A stretch of 64,000 bases of DNA. Source: Ceratopteris richardii (lineage: Eukaryota; Streptophyta; Polypodiopsida; Polypodiales; Pteridaceae). Numbering within the stretch: position 1 is the first letter of the stretch; every line of letters begins with the position of its first letter. The position numbers and the translations under genes were made by a program. Positions 20,783-31,504 of the stretch are shown one piece after another. The notes below the pieces were generated by a model. That model saw only the letters and a program-made list of their open reading frames with translations, made no database searches and was not told the DNA's origin. The DNA is taken from positions 741,001-805,000 of the forward strand of contig MU260055.1 of the NCBI GenBank assembly GCA_020310875.1. Direction: 5' to 3'.

Positions 20783-21959
20783 CAGGAGACACAAGCTGAA
20801 TAAATGAATTACACCCTAGCAGATCCAAATTAAGAAGTACAAATGGGGAAAAATGAAGCATCAACTAGGAGGAACAGAAGTTGGAAAGGGAATAGTGAAG
20901 AAAACCCTTTTCTCATATAGTTCTGGAAGCGATGCCAAACACGGAATGCATGAGTGGCCAATGACAATACAACAAGCCCTAGGAGTGGAGATGAGAAGTA
21001 AGAAGGGAAGCTTTCTAAATATCAGACAATGGTGATGAATATGCCATCATGGAACACTTAAAGCCTTGTAAATGCACTAGAGGAGTCCTATAGATGTATA
21101 TTATCTCAAGTTGTAACAATATCCATGTACAATAGTAGGATGTTAGGGATTAAGTGCCGATCTCTTGTGTGAAATGACCAAACTTAGCACAATTGTATAT
21201 AATTCACTTGGTGACACTTTTGTAAAGACTTTTACCATAATATGGAGACTAACTTTTAAAATTCTTGAATCCTTCTTATTGCTTGTGTATCTTCTTCTTC
21301 ATGAGCTTGTATGTGTGTTGGAGGCATGAAATGTATGCTTGGAGGAATTAAGTATCATGGCAAGGCATTGATTACTTGCACTTATTTTATCATACACCAG
21401 CTATGTGTGTGTAAAAATTGTTTTACGATTAGGTTAGGGAGTGGAGAAGTTAGGATTAGGAGATAGAAGAAGTACCATTGGAGTAGGTTAGGACACCCAA
21501 AACCCTCAAAGTAAAAAATTCCATTTTTCACACGTCACTCATCTTGATCACTGGCTAAAACCAAAACACCACATCCCAAAACCATTTGCAAAAGTATATG
21601 TATTGTGGAGAGTGAGAGCCAATGATTGGTATTGTCTAGCCTTGTATCACCTAGATCTCGATCTATAGAGGGAATTAATTGCTAAAAATTGATAGAAAAA
21701 CTCCTTGAGGTGAGACTTACAGCTTGGACTTACCATTTTCATCCATACAACACACATGGGAGAAATTACACATCCCAAGTTTCATGATGAGAGTTTGTAT
21801 GGAAACTAAGGAGTGTTTAGTGATACATGCACATAGCAGAAGAGGGGAGTTCACAAGGAACATAGACATCACTTTAAAAATTGATTTAGAGTAAGAAATG
21901 TCCAAGTGTTGTGACCAATTGAGTTTGGTATCATGATACTGAATTCTTGTGTGTTGGCA
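20783..21959. other. Unassigned AT-rich sequence
   Basis: No gene, LTR terminus or conserved retroelement motif that I can support. Short open frames on both strands (60-86 codons) have no recognisable features. Confidence 0.4.
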
Positions 21960-22370
21960 ATACCTAGAAGGTGTCATGTATCGTTGAAACTTTGCTCCTA
22001 GTCAGGTATGTTGATACCTAGGTATCATATATCAAGGCTAGTCGGGTATCATCACATGGTACTCTAGTATCAAGTATTGTGTGTTGACCTTGATGTGTAT
22101 TGCCCATCCAAGTGTCCTCACATTAGTGAAGTGTCCCATATCATGAGGACTAAGTATTGTTTCATGAAGCCAAGTATCATGTGTTGCCCATACCCTCAAG
22201 TATTATGTGTCACTGATACGAGATCATTGATCATATACAATAACTTAGAGCATTGTGTATCATTTTTTCATGTATGGTGTGTCCCCTATAGCCAAGTATC
22301 GTATCATGAATGAAAAGTGTTGTGTATCATCTAGAAGCCTCAGTATCGTGTATCTTGAATTTTTTGAGAC
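21960..22370. repeat. Degenerate GTATC(A/G)T-rich repeat cluster
   Basis: At least eight loosely spaced repeats of (A)AGTATCATGTGTTG-like words, such as AAGTATTGTGTGTTG near 22072, AAGTATCATGTGTTG near 22171, AAGTATTATGTGTC near 22198, AAGTATCGTATCATG near 22294 and CAGTATCGTGTATC near 22341. The period is irregular at about 25-60 bases. It looks like an old minisatellite or a decayed short tandem array. Confidence 0.5.
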
Positions 22371-22979
22371 CGAACAAAATTAATTCAGGAGTGACATTTA
22401 GGGAACTCCTTGTTCAAAAACATCACGTGGATCCAAATCAAAACATAAGAAAGCATTCAAAAGTGAAGACAAAAAAAATTAGGGTTAGAAAAATTATGAG
22501 GTTTCATAGACTGTGAATGAACTTGAAATCAAGACATATCTTCGGAAGCCAAAGGAGTGTAATCTCATCAAAATGGAGTGCAACGTAGAGAAGAATCCAC
22601 TCCACATACTCTGACACTTCTACTGGAGCCAACATTGACCTTTGAAGACATTCACAATTTTGTGTACTCTTCAAAACTAATGTCTTTGATAGAAGGATAT
22701 TATAGAACCTCCTTGTAATATGTTTCGAAAAACTTGCATCTACTACCTATACATCTAGATGGGCGCAATAGATCTATGCCAAGGCTAAAAAATGCAATTA
22801 CCTTTGAAGTTTTCCAGAGACTAGCAATGAAGTTTAAAGGAGGATTCTACATGGATAAATGAGTGCATTTATACTATTTTACCTAATAGAATCAACAAAA
22901 TGGGAGAAGTTGACGAACCAGTTAACCCAATGAGTACCAACAATAGAGAGCCAATGACTACCCCAAGATGAAAGTCTAT
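22371..22979. other. Unassigned sequence
   Basis: No feature recognised. It may be the degenerate 5' part of the gypsy fragment that follows, but no domain can be read. Confidence 0.35.
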
Positions 22980-22983
22980 TGTA

Positions 22984-23840
22984 TTGAATGTCTTGAAAGG
23001 ATATATGATTCCAAAAGATGATGATCTAGTGGACTTTTATCTAGTTGTTAGACTGGATACTTTATTGCAAGAAACTATCCCTCTAATGAGAACCAATGTC
23101 AACCTTGTTACCATTCATGAGTTGCATGATCCAAAAGACTCATCGCGGGTCACACACTTGGATTAAGAAAAAAGAACATATTGGGAAGTAATTGATACGA
23201 CAAGATCTAGATTCAAATACATGGGTTTGCTTGTGTTTTGTCCAAGGGAATAGACACAACTTATACAAATTCACAAAGTCAACAACAAAGCCAAGGAAAC
23301 CCTCTTTCAGGGAAAACTAGTTGGCTAAATTTTCCATCGAGACCTCATGTTCACTTTGCTATAGCAAGTAATAGCACAATGCTAAAAGCGCAAATGGGAG
23401 GTGAGACCATGAACAAACCAACCTTTCCTCTAAAACCTCCACATGGAAAAAGACTAGGTGTGCATCCAATGGTTCAAGTTATTCCTTGATCACCCAATGT
23501 GGGTAGCAAGTTGAGACCCTACCAAGTGGCGAAAATGCCTAAGGAACCACTATGACAGATCAAGAGATCCTTATGATCACATGTCCGAATTTAAACAAGT
23601 GTTGCATCTTGAATAGGTCAATGAATTCTTTGTTCAATATCAAGATTTTGGACTCATATTATTGCGAACAACTTTGACATGGCTCCAACCCCTAAATCCT
23701 AATAGATTTGACAACATTGAACAATGCTTAGAAGATTACATTGGTGAGTTCTCATAGAGAGGGATTAAGTATAATACCTGTTCTTTGATTTGTAGCTTGA
23801 AACAAGCAATATGTGGATTGATTTCTAGCCACAAAAAAGG
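22984..23840 (+). pseudogene. Gypsy gag fragment
   Basis: Plus-strand relic of a Ty3/gypsy gag. The best part is 23560-23830: YDHMSEFKQVLHLE, VNEFFVQYQDFGLILLRTTLTWLQPLNP, YIGEFS, RGIKYNTCSLICSLKQA. The last block matches SKSGIKHNTSLLIHTFKQT in gypsy L gag, so it is the same type of protein. Stops interrupt it. Upstream open frames at 22984-23166 and 23238-23489 are compatible with the gag N-terminus but not diagnostic. There is no flanking LTR or pol, so this is an isolated fragment. Confidence 0.6.
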
Positions 23841-24019
23841 CCAACCCTACCATAAATTATCTCATTATTTTTGGACTCACTAAAAAATGGGAAATTAAGA
23901 ACCTTGGTATACGTAAGCTATGGAGGCTCTCACTTATACTTCATATAAAAGACCCCCAACGGCTCATAAACCATATGATTATTAGTGGTATACTCAACCT
24001 AAACCGGTGTTGGGACAAC

Positions 24020-24300
24020 ACATATATGCATATGTAGAAAACTAGTGCTCCCTCCCTCATGAGGTACAGGGAGGGATCTACATCACTCTCCTTGTATCCA
24101 CTCTTGCACAAATACTCCACAAACCTTTGATTCCATGCCCTAGGAGCTTGCTTTAAACCATACAATGCTTTTTTATGTTTACAAGGAAAATCTAAATATT
24201 TAGGATTTTCAAACCCTAATGGTTGAGCCCAAACTCCATGGTGCAGTTGTTCTCCCAATTTCAGCATGTGGAATAAACCAATTTTGTGAAAATAATGCAT
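24020..24300 (-). pseudogene. Copia RT fragment
   Basis: Part of a 119-codon minus-strand frame. It reads [58 protein letters not shown], then diverges exactly before the catalytic D-D, so the fragment ends within the YVDD block. Its sequence is closer to other copia lineages than to K. The N-terminal text (HYFHKIGLFHMLKLGEQL) is not RT, so the fragment is truncated at both ends. Confidence 0.75.
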
Positions 24301-24324
24301 AGCACTTTGTGGGAACTCTTAGAT

Positions 24325-24525
24325 TTACCTTCCCCTTGAGGATGATATCCAACTTTTTTTTCTTTGGAAAACCCTGAATTCATTTAGTAAAAAGTCTATG
24401 CATTCACTATCAAAATAAGTACCTTGGTCACTAAGTATCTCAATGTGAAGAACCAATCTTATGAATTCTTTCTCAAATAATAATTCCCTAGTTATTTGAG
24501 CATCAACGTTTGTTGTGGAAATCAC
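24325..24525 (-). pseudogene. Gypsy integrase fragment
   Basis: 66-codon minus-strand frame with ITRELLFEKEFIRLVLHIEILSDQGTYFDSECIDFLLNEF. The L-S-D-Q/R-G-T-x-F block is the second catalytic Asp region of gypsy integrase. It ends a few bases before the LTR at 24531, so the copia A insertion or its LTR interrupts an older gypsy relic. Confidence 0.65.
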
Positions 24526-24530
24526 TTATT

Positions 24531-25709
24531 AATTGATGTATGAAACATCACAAGAAATGAATTAATCTGACACTAGACAACCTCTATGGTCACCATTAAG
24601 TCAATGCTTCTCCAAACTTTGAGAAATGATTGCTGAAACTGAGAACTTTTCTTCTTCATAAATTTCTAATCATTGAAATGACATACCTTCAATGTTTTGC
24701 TTCTTTTTGTTATCACGAATATTTTTTTGCCACAATTTTCTAGTGGATGAAGTATAAGGCAAGACCTTTCCAACAAGCTATTATTTGCTAAAAATGCTTC
24801 ACTACACACCAAGTTATGATCTTCACAAGTTGACCCTATATGAGCTACCAAAATAGGAAACCTTACCTATTTTAGCAAAAGGTATGTCCCTATACTACAA
24901 ATTCGATGCTTGACATCGACTTGGTGCAAAAAAAGTCCACTTTTCAGCATGAATTCGATGTCGGGCATTGACTTCCCACATAAAAGCTCACTTTTTCAGA
25001 CAAACTCATCAGGTGAATTATAGACATAGAAAATAAGAAGTTATCAACTACAACTGGATGCCAAGCATCGAATTGGTCCAAAAATCTCCTATTTGGAAAA
25101 CATTTACAATAGTATTTGAAATAGATAGATAAAAATAATGACTTATCATCTCAGTCTTGATGCCATGCACTAACTTGCTTGGAAAACTTGAAATTTTGAG
25201 AACATTACACAGTAGGAAAAGTATGAAGATGGAGAAAAGAGTCTCATACACAATACATAGATAAAAATAATGACTTATCATCTCAGTCTTGATGCCATGC
25301 ACTAACTTGCTTGGAAAACTTGAAATTTTGAGAACATTACACAGTAGGAAAAGTATGAAGATGGAGAAAAGAGTCTCATACACAGTAGGAAAAGTATGAA
25401 GATGGAGAAAAGAGTCGCATACACAGTACAGGTGCTTTCTCTCTCAGAGAAGCCCGACTATTTCTTAGTCAAACAAAATCTCTCTTTCTCTCTTGTTCTA
25501 TCTCTCTCTAACTCTATGCCTCAGTTGATACAAACTAACTTATATAGATTTTCTCAATCTCGTGACTTTTGAAAATTCTAAAACTAAAGTTAAGTCTAAC
25601 TTTACAAATATAGTACATGTGTGAAATTGTCCCTTCACATAGGCATGTGCTTTTCTTCTTTGACTCTGACCTTCAAACTTATGTCCAATTTGTGATTGGT
25701 CCTCCAATA
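24531..25709 (-). repeat. 3' LTR of copia A
   Basis: Same family as the solo LTR at 19700-20777, starting TATTGGAGGACC (sense) at 25709 directly after the polypurine tract and ending near 24531 (AATTGATGTATG on the plus strand, in place of TGTTGATGTATG). TATA (TATATAAG, sense) lies near 25536-25545. Compared with the solo LTR it carries a 132-bp tandem duplication at 25128-25391 and a further 41-base partial repeat. Confidence 0.85.
25128..25432. repeat. 132-bp tandem duplication inside LTR A
   Basis: The unit starting GATAAAAATAATGACTTATC at 25128 is repeated from 25260, essentially without change, and followed by a partial third copy of CACAGTAGGAAAAGTATG (25382 on). The solo LTR has this segment once. 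The near identity of the copies implies the duplication is younger than the LTR's other changes. Confidence 0.85.
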
Positions 25710-25723
25710 GCTCCCACTCAATC
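25710..25723 (-). other. Polypurine tract of copia A
   Basis: Sense GATTGAGTGGGAGC immediately before the LTR start TATTGGAG. Slightly interrupted compared with K's GAGGGGGAGC, but in the right place. Confidence 0.7.
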
Positions 25724-25737
25724 ATAATTGACATTCT

Positions 25738-27163
25738 CTATTTCTTCATATCTTCTTCTTTTGTTTTTACTCTTGCCATGCTTTTGAATCTGTTGGTCTT
25801 CACACCATCCAAGCTCTTTGTCATTATATCTGCTATCTGATCCTTTGTAACAATGTACTCCACTTCAATTTCTTTCTCCATTACCCTTTCTCTCAAAAAA
25901 TGATATTGTATCTCTATATGTTTTGTTCTTACATGAAATACCTTAATTTGGTGCAAGATAAAGTGAACTCATGTTATCTCCATGTATTGTAGGTATACCT
26001 TGATTAATGCCCAAGCTTTTGAATAATGTCTGCATCCATATGACCTCCTTAGCTGCTTCTACAAGTCCTTTGTACTCAGCTTAAGTTGATGATAATGCTA
26101 TTGTATGTTGTTTCTTTTAACACCAACTTACAAGCTTATCACCAATGTATATCATGTATCCATGTGTTGATCTTTTGTCATCTTGATTACCTACCCAATC
26201 CAAGTCACTATAGGCTCTCAACTTCAAATTTGAAGTAAAAGGATAATATAATCCTTCCTTTATGGTTCCTTTGATATATCTGAGTACTCTTTGACTTGCA
26301 ATCCAATGTGGATCCTTTGGACAATGCATGAATTATGACAAAACTCCCATTGCATAGCTAAGATCAGGTCTTGTTAGTGTAGCATAAATCAAAATACCCA
26401 CAAGAGATTGATATTTCTCATATCTTTATATTCTACACCATCATATTTACTGAGTTTGTGATTGACTTCAAGTGGAGTTGAAGCTTCTCTACAATTTTCC
26501 ATACCAAACTTCTTCAATAGGTTCAGAAGATAGATTTCTTGTGATACATATATGCCATGATCTGTATAAGTGACTTCCATACCAAGAAAGTATGATAACT
26601 TTTCTAGATCACTGATCTTGAACTCTTTCTCAAGTAATCTCTTTACCTCCTTGATTCCTTCACCTCAAGTACCTATGATTATAATGTCATCTACATAAAT
26701 ACAAATATAGATTGTACCTTCCTCTATTCTTTTGATGAGTAGACTTGGATCTCCTTTTGAGCTTTGATATCCAAGATCATTGAGATACTTCACCAATCTT
26801 TAGTTCCATGCTCTTGGAGCTTGCTTCAATCCATAGAGTGCCCTTCTCAATCTGCATACAAAATTTGGATGCCTGGAATCTATAAACCCTTGAGGTTGTT
26901 CCATATCCATTCAAGAATGCATTCTTTATATCGATTTGACTCAGAGTCCATCCTTTTGAAGCCGCAATAGCAATGATTGTACTTATAGTTGACATCCTAG
27001 CTACAGGATTGAATGTCTCATCATAATCTATGCCGTGAGCTTGGGCATAGCCTTTCATGACCAGTCTAGCTTTGTATCTAGCTATAGTTCCATCTACAAG
27101 CTTCTTCACTTTATAAACCCATTTATTTTCAATTACCTTCTTACCATTTGGTTTTAGAAACAA
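25738..27163 (-). pseudogene. Copia A reverse transcriptase and RNase H
   Basis: RT: VIENKWVYKVKKLVDG, YKARLVMKGYAQAHGIDYDETFNPVARM and [11 protein letters not shown] (26777-27163), then a frameshift near the ALYGLKQAP region, YICIYVDDIIII near 26680-26710 (YVDD intact), and MEVTYTDHGIYVSQEIYLLNLLKKFGM (26389-26580). RNase H: LRAYSDLDWVGNQDDKRSTHGY (26117-26329), a gap with stops, then VFHVRTKHIEIQYHFLRERV and IMTKSLDGVKTNRF (25738-25956). At least four frame breaks. RT and RNase H make double-stranded DNA from element RNA; this copy cannot. Confidence 0.9.
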
Positions 27164-28495
27164 GTTCCCAAGTCTTGTTCTCCTCTAGTGCACTGAAATC
27201 TTCCTTCATTGCTTCTTCCCATTGCTTCTTACCTTTTGCTTCATCATAGTTCTGAGGTTCTTCATCATCTTTGACCATACATGCATAGTTCTTTTGAGTT
27301 ATGTAAGAAGTATCATAAGAATACCTTTCTGTTTGCCTTCTTGTCCTACTTGATCTCCTTGGTTCACATTCTTCATGTGTGTCTGGATACACCTCTTCAT
27401 CAAATATAGGATCTTCTTCATTTGTTCTTGTTAATCAACTTTTGGATGCACTTGCTTGCATATACTCTTCATCTTCGTTCACCTGTACACTTGATTTTCC
27501 TTTCTCATATCTTCTTACCTCTTCTTCAAATTTTTCAACTCTATGACTTTGATATGCATACCAACTCTTTTGTTCATCAAATGTAACATCTCTAGAAACA
27601 AGAAATTGTTTGATTAGAGGATTGCACAACCTGTAACCCATCTGCTTTTCATCATACCCAATGAACACATATTTTTCTACTTTTGGTTCAAGTTTATGTC
27701 TAAGTTGTGATGGGATGTAACCATATGCAATTGATCCAAACACTTTACGATGATCTAGTGTTGGTTTCTTACCCCACCAAGCTTCATATGGAGTCATTCC
27801 ATTTAGAGTTGTACATGGTAATCTATTCACAAGATATGTAGCTGTATTCACAGCCTCGACCCAAAGATAATTTGTACAATTCTTCTCCTTCAGCATAGCT
27901 CTAGAAAACTCAACCAAAGTCCAGTTTCTTCTTTCTGCTACATCATTTTGTTGTGGTGTATACCTACAGGTTATTTCTCTCTTAATACGTGCATTCCAAA
28001 GATAATCATTGAACTCTTGGGAGAAATATTCTCCCCCTCCATCAAACCTTAGTCTCTTAAGCTTTTGACCTGTGATTCTCTCTGCATATGCATGAAAATG
28101 CTTGAAAGCTCCAAACACTTCTGATCTTCCTTCAAAACATACAGAGTTATCCATCTTGTAGCATCATCAATGAAAAGAACATAATACCTTGAGCCATTGA
28201 TAGATCCTTCTTTTGTTGGTCCCCAAACATCTGTATGAATGAGCTCTAGTACTCCATCATGTTTGAAACTTTTTTTCTGAAATGGTAACATGTGTGCTTT
28301 TCCCATTTGACATGCTTCACATTTATAAATCATATGTTGACTCTCCACATTTGGTCGTCCTAGTATAGACTGATTTGCAACCATAAATTTAATTCCTCTT
28401 TCATTGAAATGTCCTAATCTCTTATGCCGGAGATCAAGTTCTGTAATCCCTCCTTCACCATGTGTGAGCAAAGCTTGACCAATGTTCCCTTGCAC
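27141..28495 (-). pseudogene. Copia A integrase
   Basis: 28049-28495: LDLRHKRLGHFNERGIKF (GAG-pre-integrase), YKCEACQMGKAHMLPF (zinc finger end) and LIHTDVWGPTKEGSING (first Asp). 27435-28154: KLKRLRFDGGGEYFS (second Asp), PQQNDVAERRN (Glu), YLVNRLPCTTLNGMTPYEAWWGKKP, VFIGYDEKQMGYRL and FLVSRDVTFDEQKSWYA. 27141-27392 is the acidic-to-basic linker to RT (RRSSRTRRQTERYSYDTS). The catalytic triad is present, but a frameshift lies near 28100. G in QNG is replaced by D. Confidence 0.92.
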
Positions 28496-28594
28496 TCTTA
28501 AAGTAAAGAGTCTACCTTCTTTCTTACCACAAACAATCTGATTATATCCATTCTCTAGATCTTCAACGAATACTCCTTCATTTGTAAACCTGCC

Positions 28595-28882
28595 TTAAAA
28601 ACCTTTTTCAACTATCTGTCCCACACTAATCAAGCTATCAGGTATTGTGGGAACATACAAAACATTGGTTAGCAAATCTGCTCCACTCTTGCATTTCACT
28701 TTTCCAATTGAATGTACAGGATGTCTTGCATAATCACTTGTTTGAACTATATAACTAGAAATGCATTTTTCCAATTTTGAAATCAATTCTATGTTTCTTG
28801 ATAAATGATTAGAGCATCCAACGTCAATGTAAAATACTTTTAGATCTTCTTTATCTAATGTGTTGATTGAATTCATAATCAA
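28595..28882 (-). pseudogene. Copia A protease, DVG active site
   Basis: 95-codon frame: VFYIDVGCSNHLSRNIELISKLE, then KVKCKSGADLLTNVLYVPTIPDSLISVGQIVEKGF. The copia protease has D-S-G-C/A-x-x-H here; this copy reads D-V-G (28817-28825). The remainder of the domain aligns well with K, J and D. Likely inactive. Confidence 0.85.
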
Positions 28883-29919
28883 TGATGTATGACTTTCATT
28901 CTATGTGTCATTTTCATAATTGTAGTAGGTGGTGTTGTAGGATTGATTCTGTCCCCAACTTCTTCCTCGACCTCTACCATAGCCTCCTCTTTGACTTTTT
29001 CTACCTCTTTGAAAATTACTTTGATATCTTCCACCTTTGCCTCTGTTATTGTTATTCTGATTTTGATTTGATCCTTGTTGATTATGCCAACAATCATGAG
29101 CCAAATGATTGCTCAATCCATAGATCTAGTAAGCCTTCTTATTGTTATTCTAATTACCTCTTCCTCTTCCAAAACCTCTTGCTCTTCCTCTACTAGTGCT
29201 TCTGCCTCTTGCATAATAAACTTGAGAACTCGATTCCTCTTCATCCTTTGCTTTACCTTTATCTCCTTTCTTCTTGTTCTTCATGTACATTGTAGAAATT
29301 TGTCCTTTATCTCCATCTCCCTTCAAGTCTTTCTCAAATATGAGCATCAAACCAAGCAATTGATTCAAATCTGGAACATAATGATTCAAAGAAAGTTCCG
29401 TTGACAAGAAAACAGGTTTCCACATTTCATGTCCTCTCAAACTTGCATGCAATTGAGCAATCAATCTATGATCTTCAACATCTTCATCTATGGATCCAAG
29501 ACAATTTGTTAGATCCTTCATCTTAGTGACATAATCACTAATATTTTGGCTTGGCTTCTTCTTGAATGTAGTAAACTCTAACCAAAGACTTGCTTTCCTT
29601 GATTTGGTAGTACTTTGGAAATGATATTCCAATGCATTCCATATATCTTTAGCTGTTTCCAATCCTTTGATGTGTGCTAGCAAATGATCTAAATTGTATT
29701 ATAGATGTAGGCCTTTGCACTTGCATCCTTCTTTTGCCAATGCTTTAAAGCATCCAGTTCCTCTTTCTTTGGTCAGCTTTCATCTTCAAATACTAGCTTC
29801 TCTTCTTCACCTATTATGTATACCATGAGATCCTTACTCATAAGTAAGGCTTCCATTCTCATTACCCATGCAGGATAATTATCTCTGTCTAGTCTGTCAA
29901 TGGAGATATGATATGCCAT
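28883..29919 (-). pseudogene. Copia A Gag
   Basis: Starts at ATG 29919-29917 with a MAYHISIDRLDRDNYPAWVMRM-type N-terminus, then stops near 29765 and 29700, then a 177-codon open frame (29150-29683): HIKGLETAKDIWNALEYHFQS, RKASLWLEFTTFKKKPSQNISDYV, HYVPDLNQLLGLMLIFE and an RGRG-rich tail. The zinc knuckle near 29105-29140 is damaged: where relatives have C-W-I-C this copy reads Y-stop-I-Y, followed by an intact GLSNHLAHDCW. All three changes are G-to-A in the sense strand. A Gln/Asn and Arg/Gly-rich tail follows (28901-29116). Confidence 0.9.
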
Positions 29920-29940
29920 AACTCTTTGCTTCTACTTCAA

Positions 29941-29952
29941 CCTGTGATTCTA
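29941..29952 (-). other. Possible decayed primer binding site of copia A
   Basis: Sense TAGAATCACAGG matches TGGTATCAGAGC at 8 of 12 positions and lies 21 bases upstream of the gag ATG, where K and J have theirs. Weak on sequence alone. Confidence 0.3.
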
Positions 29953-30538
29953 AAGGCTAATTATATTTCTAATGCTTAAACACAAAAAAAATTTACACGC
30001 ATCACTTAGAACTAAGAAAATCATTGATCAATGAGATGCACTATTTTTGAGTCTTCACATCAAGAAATTGCCTTACAAATGTTTCTATGAAATACACACA
30101 CTATGAAAGGAATAAGGACACAAAATGTTAACCAAAATTTGGTTTACTATTGAATTAGATATTTGCACCATGTCATCATCCTGAGAGAAATGTGGCATAG
30201 ACCGAGCTCTAAATGTACTAATTTTCCTTGACACATCTATCTTTACTATGACAATGAGTTCTCTTACTTTATAATGTCTTGATTGGATTATATAGACACA
30301 TATTTATAACTGGATCATAAATTATACATTGTTATTCATTTACTTTACTAATTGCTTAACTTATTTCTAAATATGGTACACTAATTAGGATCATCTAAAG
30401 TGAATATATACACATTCATATCTCACTCTCTTTATTCATGCAAATCTTCATTCTTCTTTATGTTTGTGTGCATCGAAAATTCTTTCTTGACTTCATTCAT
30501 ATTCATAAACATCAATTCGTGATTATTCTACACCAAGA
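29953..30538 (-). repeat. Copia LTR between B (3' side) and A (5' side)
   Basis: Starts in sense at 30538 with TCTTGGTGTAG, directly after polypurine tract TTGAGGGGGAGC (30539-30550), and ends near 29953 next to A's gag. TC in place of TG at the start is likely a point change. A TATA-like TATATAATCC (sense) lies near 30283-30292. It is the 3' LTR of B; whether it is also the 5' LTR of A is unclear because A's own 3' LTR looks different. Confidence 0.6.
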
Positions 30539-30550
30539 GCTCCCCCTCAA
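30539..30550 (-). other. Polypurine tract of copia B
   Basis: Sense TTGAGGGGGAGC, the standard copia form, identical in type to K's. It fixes the start of the LTR at 30538. Confidence 0.85.
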
Positions 30551-31504
30551 TTACTAATTCTCCTTATGTTTGTATTTATTCATTCCATCTCTTTGAATCT
30601 CTATAACTTATTTGTTACCTATTCTTTTCTTGGATTGTACTTGACTTCAACCTCTTTACAAATACATTTTCCTTTAGAAAATTATATTGAATCTTCATGT
30701 GTTTATTTATGTCATTAAAAACATGGTTCATTTCAAGTAAACTGAACTCATGTTATCACCATGTATAATTGGAACACCATGCTCAATTCCAAGACTCTTC
30801 ATCAAAGTCTACATCCATATGAATTTTTTGATGCCTCTACCACACCTTTATACTCAAATTCTATGGATGATAAAGAAATTGTGTTTTGATTCTTTGAACA
30901 CCATGATACTAGCTTATCTCTAATGTACCATAAGTAGCCATGAGTAGATCTTCTATCATCTATACTACCTACCCAATCTGCATCACTAAAAACTTTAAGT
31001 CGAGTCTCAAAATTGAAATCATAGTACAAACCTTCATTAGAAGTTCATTTAATGTATCTTAGCACTCTTTGTGCTGCAATTTAATGAACTTTTTTTGGAC
31101 AATGCATACATTGTGAAAAAACACCAACCACATATGAAAGATCGGGCCTTTCAAGGTAGCGTATATTAGAATACCTAACATACTTTGAAACATCTTCATG
31201 TCCATACCCGCTTAGCTTATGATAAATGAAGTTTTGAGGATCTATAATTCTCCATCCTGAAGTTCAATAAAATATTCTTCAAATATATTTCTTGTGTAGC
31301 ATACACTCCATGCTGAGTGTAAATAATCTCCATGCCTCAAAAATAAGATAAGTTTCCCAAGTCATTTATCTTGAATTCTTTTTCCACTTACTTCTTGAGA
31401 TTTCTGATTCATTGATTATATGTTCCTATAAGTATAATTTCATCAACATAGATACAAATGTATATGTATCTATCTTCACTTGCTTTCACTAGCAAGCTAC
31501 TAGG
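30551..31504 (-). pseudogene. Copia B RNase H and RT C-terminal part
   Basis: RNase H: FETRLKVFSDADWVGSIDDRRSTHGYLWYIRDKLVSWCSK (key block VFSDADWVG) at 30802-31029, with SSIEFEYKG in place of SSTEAEYRG. RT: CIYVDEIILIG at about 31430-31460, where the catalytic Y-V-D-D reads Y-V-D-E, then KINDLGNLSYF, GMEIIYTQHGVYATQEIYLKN. At its right end the reading LLVKASEDRYIYICIYV is cut at 31504 by insertion of copia C and continues upstream at 40009. Many stops. Confidence 0.82.

Larger units (their letters stand above)
24531..29952 (-). mobile_element. Copia element A (5' LTR not recognised)
   Basis: Minus-strand copia with gag, protease, integrase, RT, RNase H, polypurine tract and 3' LTR in order. 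The 5' LTR matching 24531-25709 is not found at the expected place; instead a different, shorter LTR (29953-30538) abuts a decayed primer site. So A is either 5' truncated or fused to another element. Proteins are broken by stops at many places. Its gag and integrase resemble copia D (53844-56577). Confidence 0.88.
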
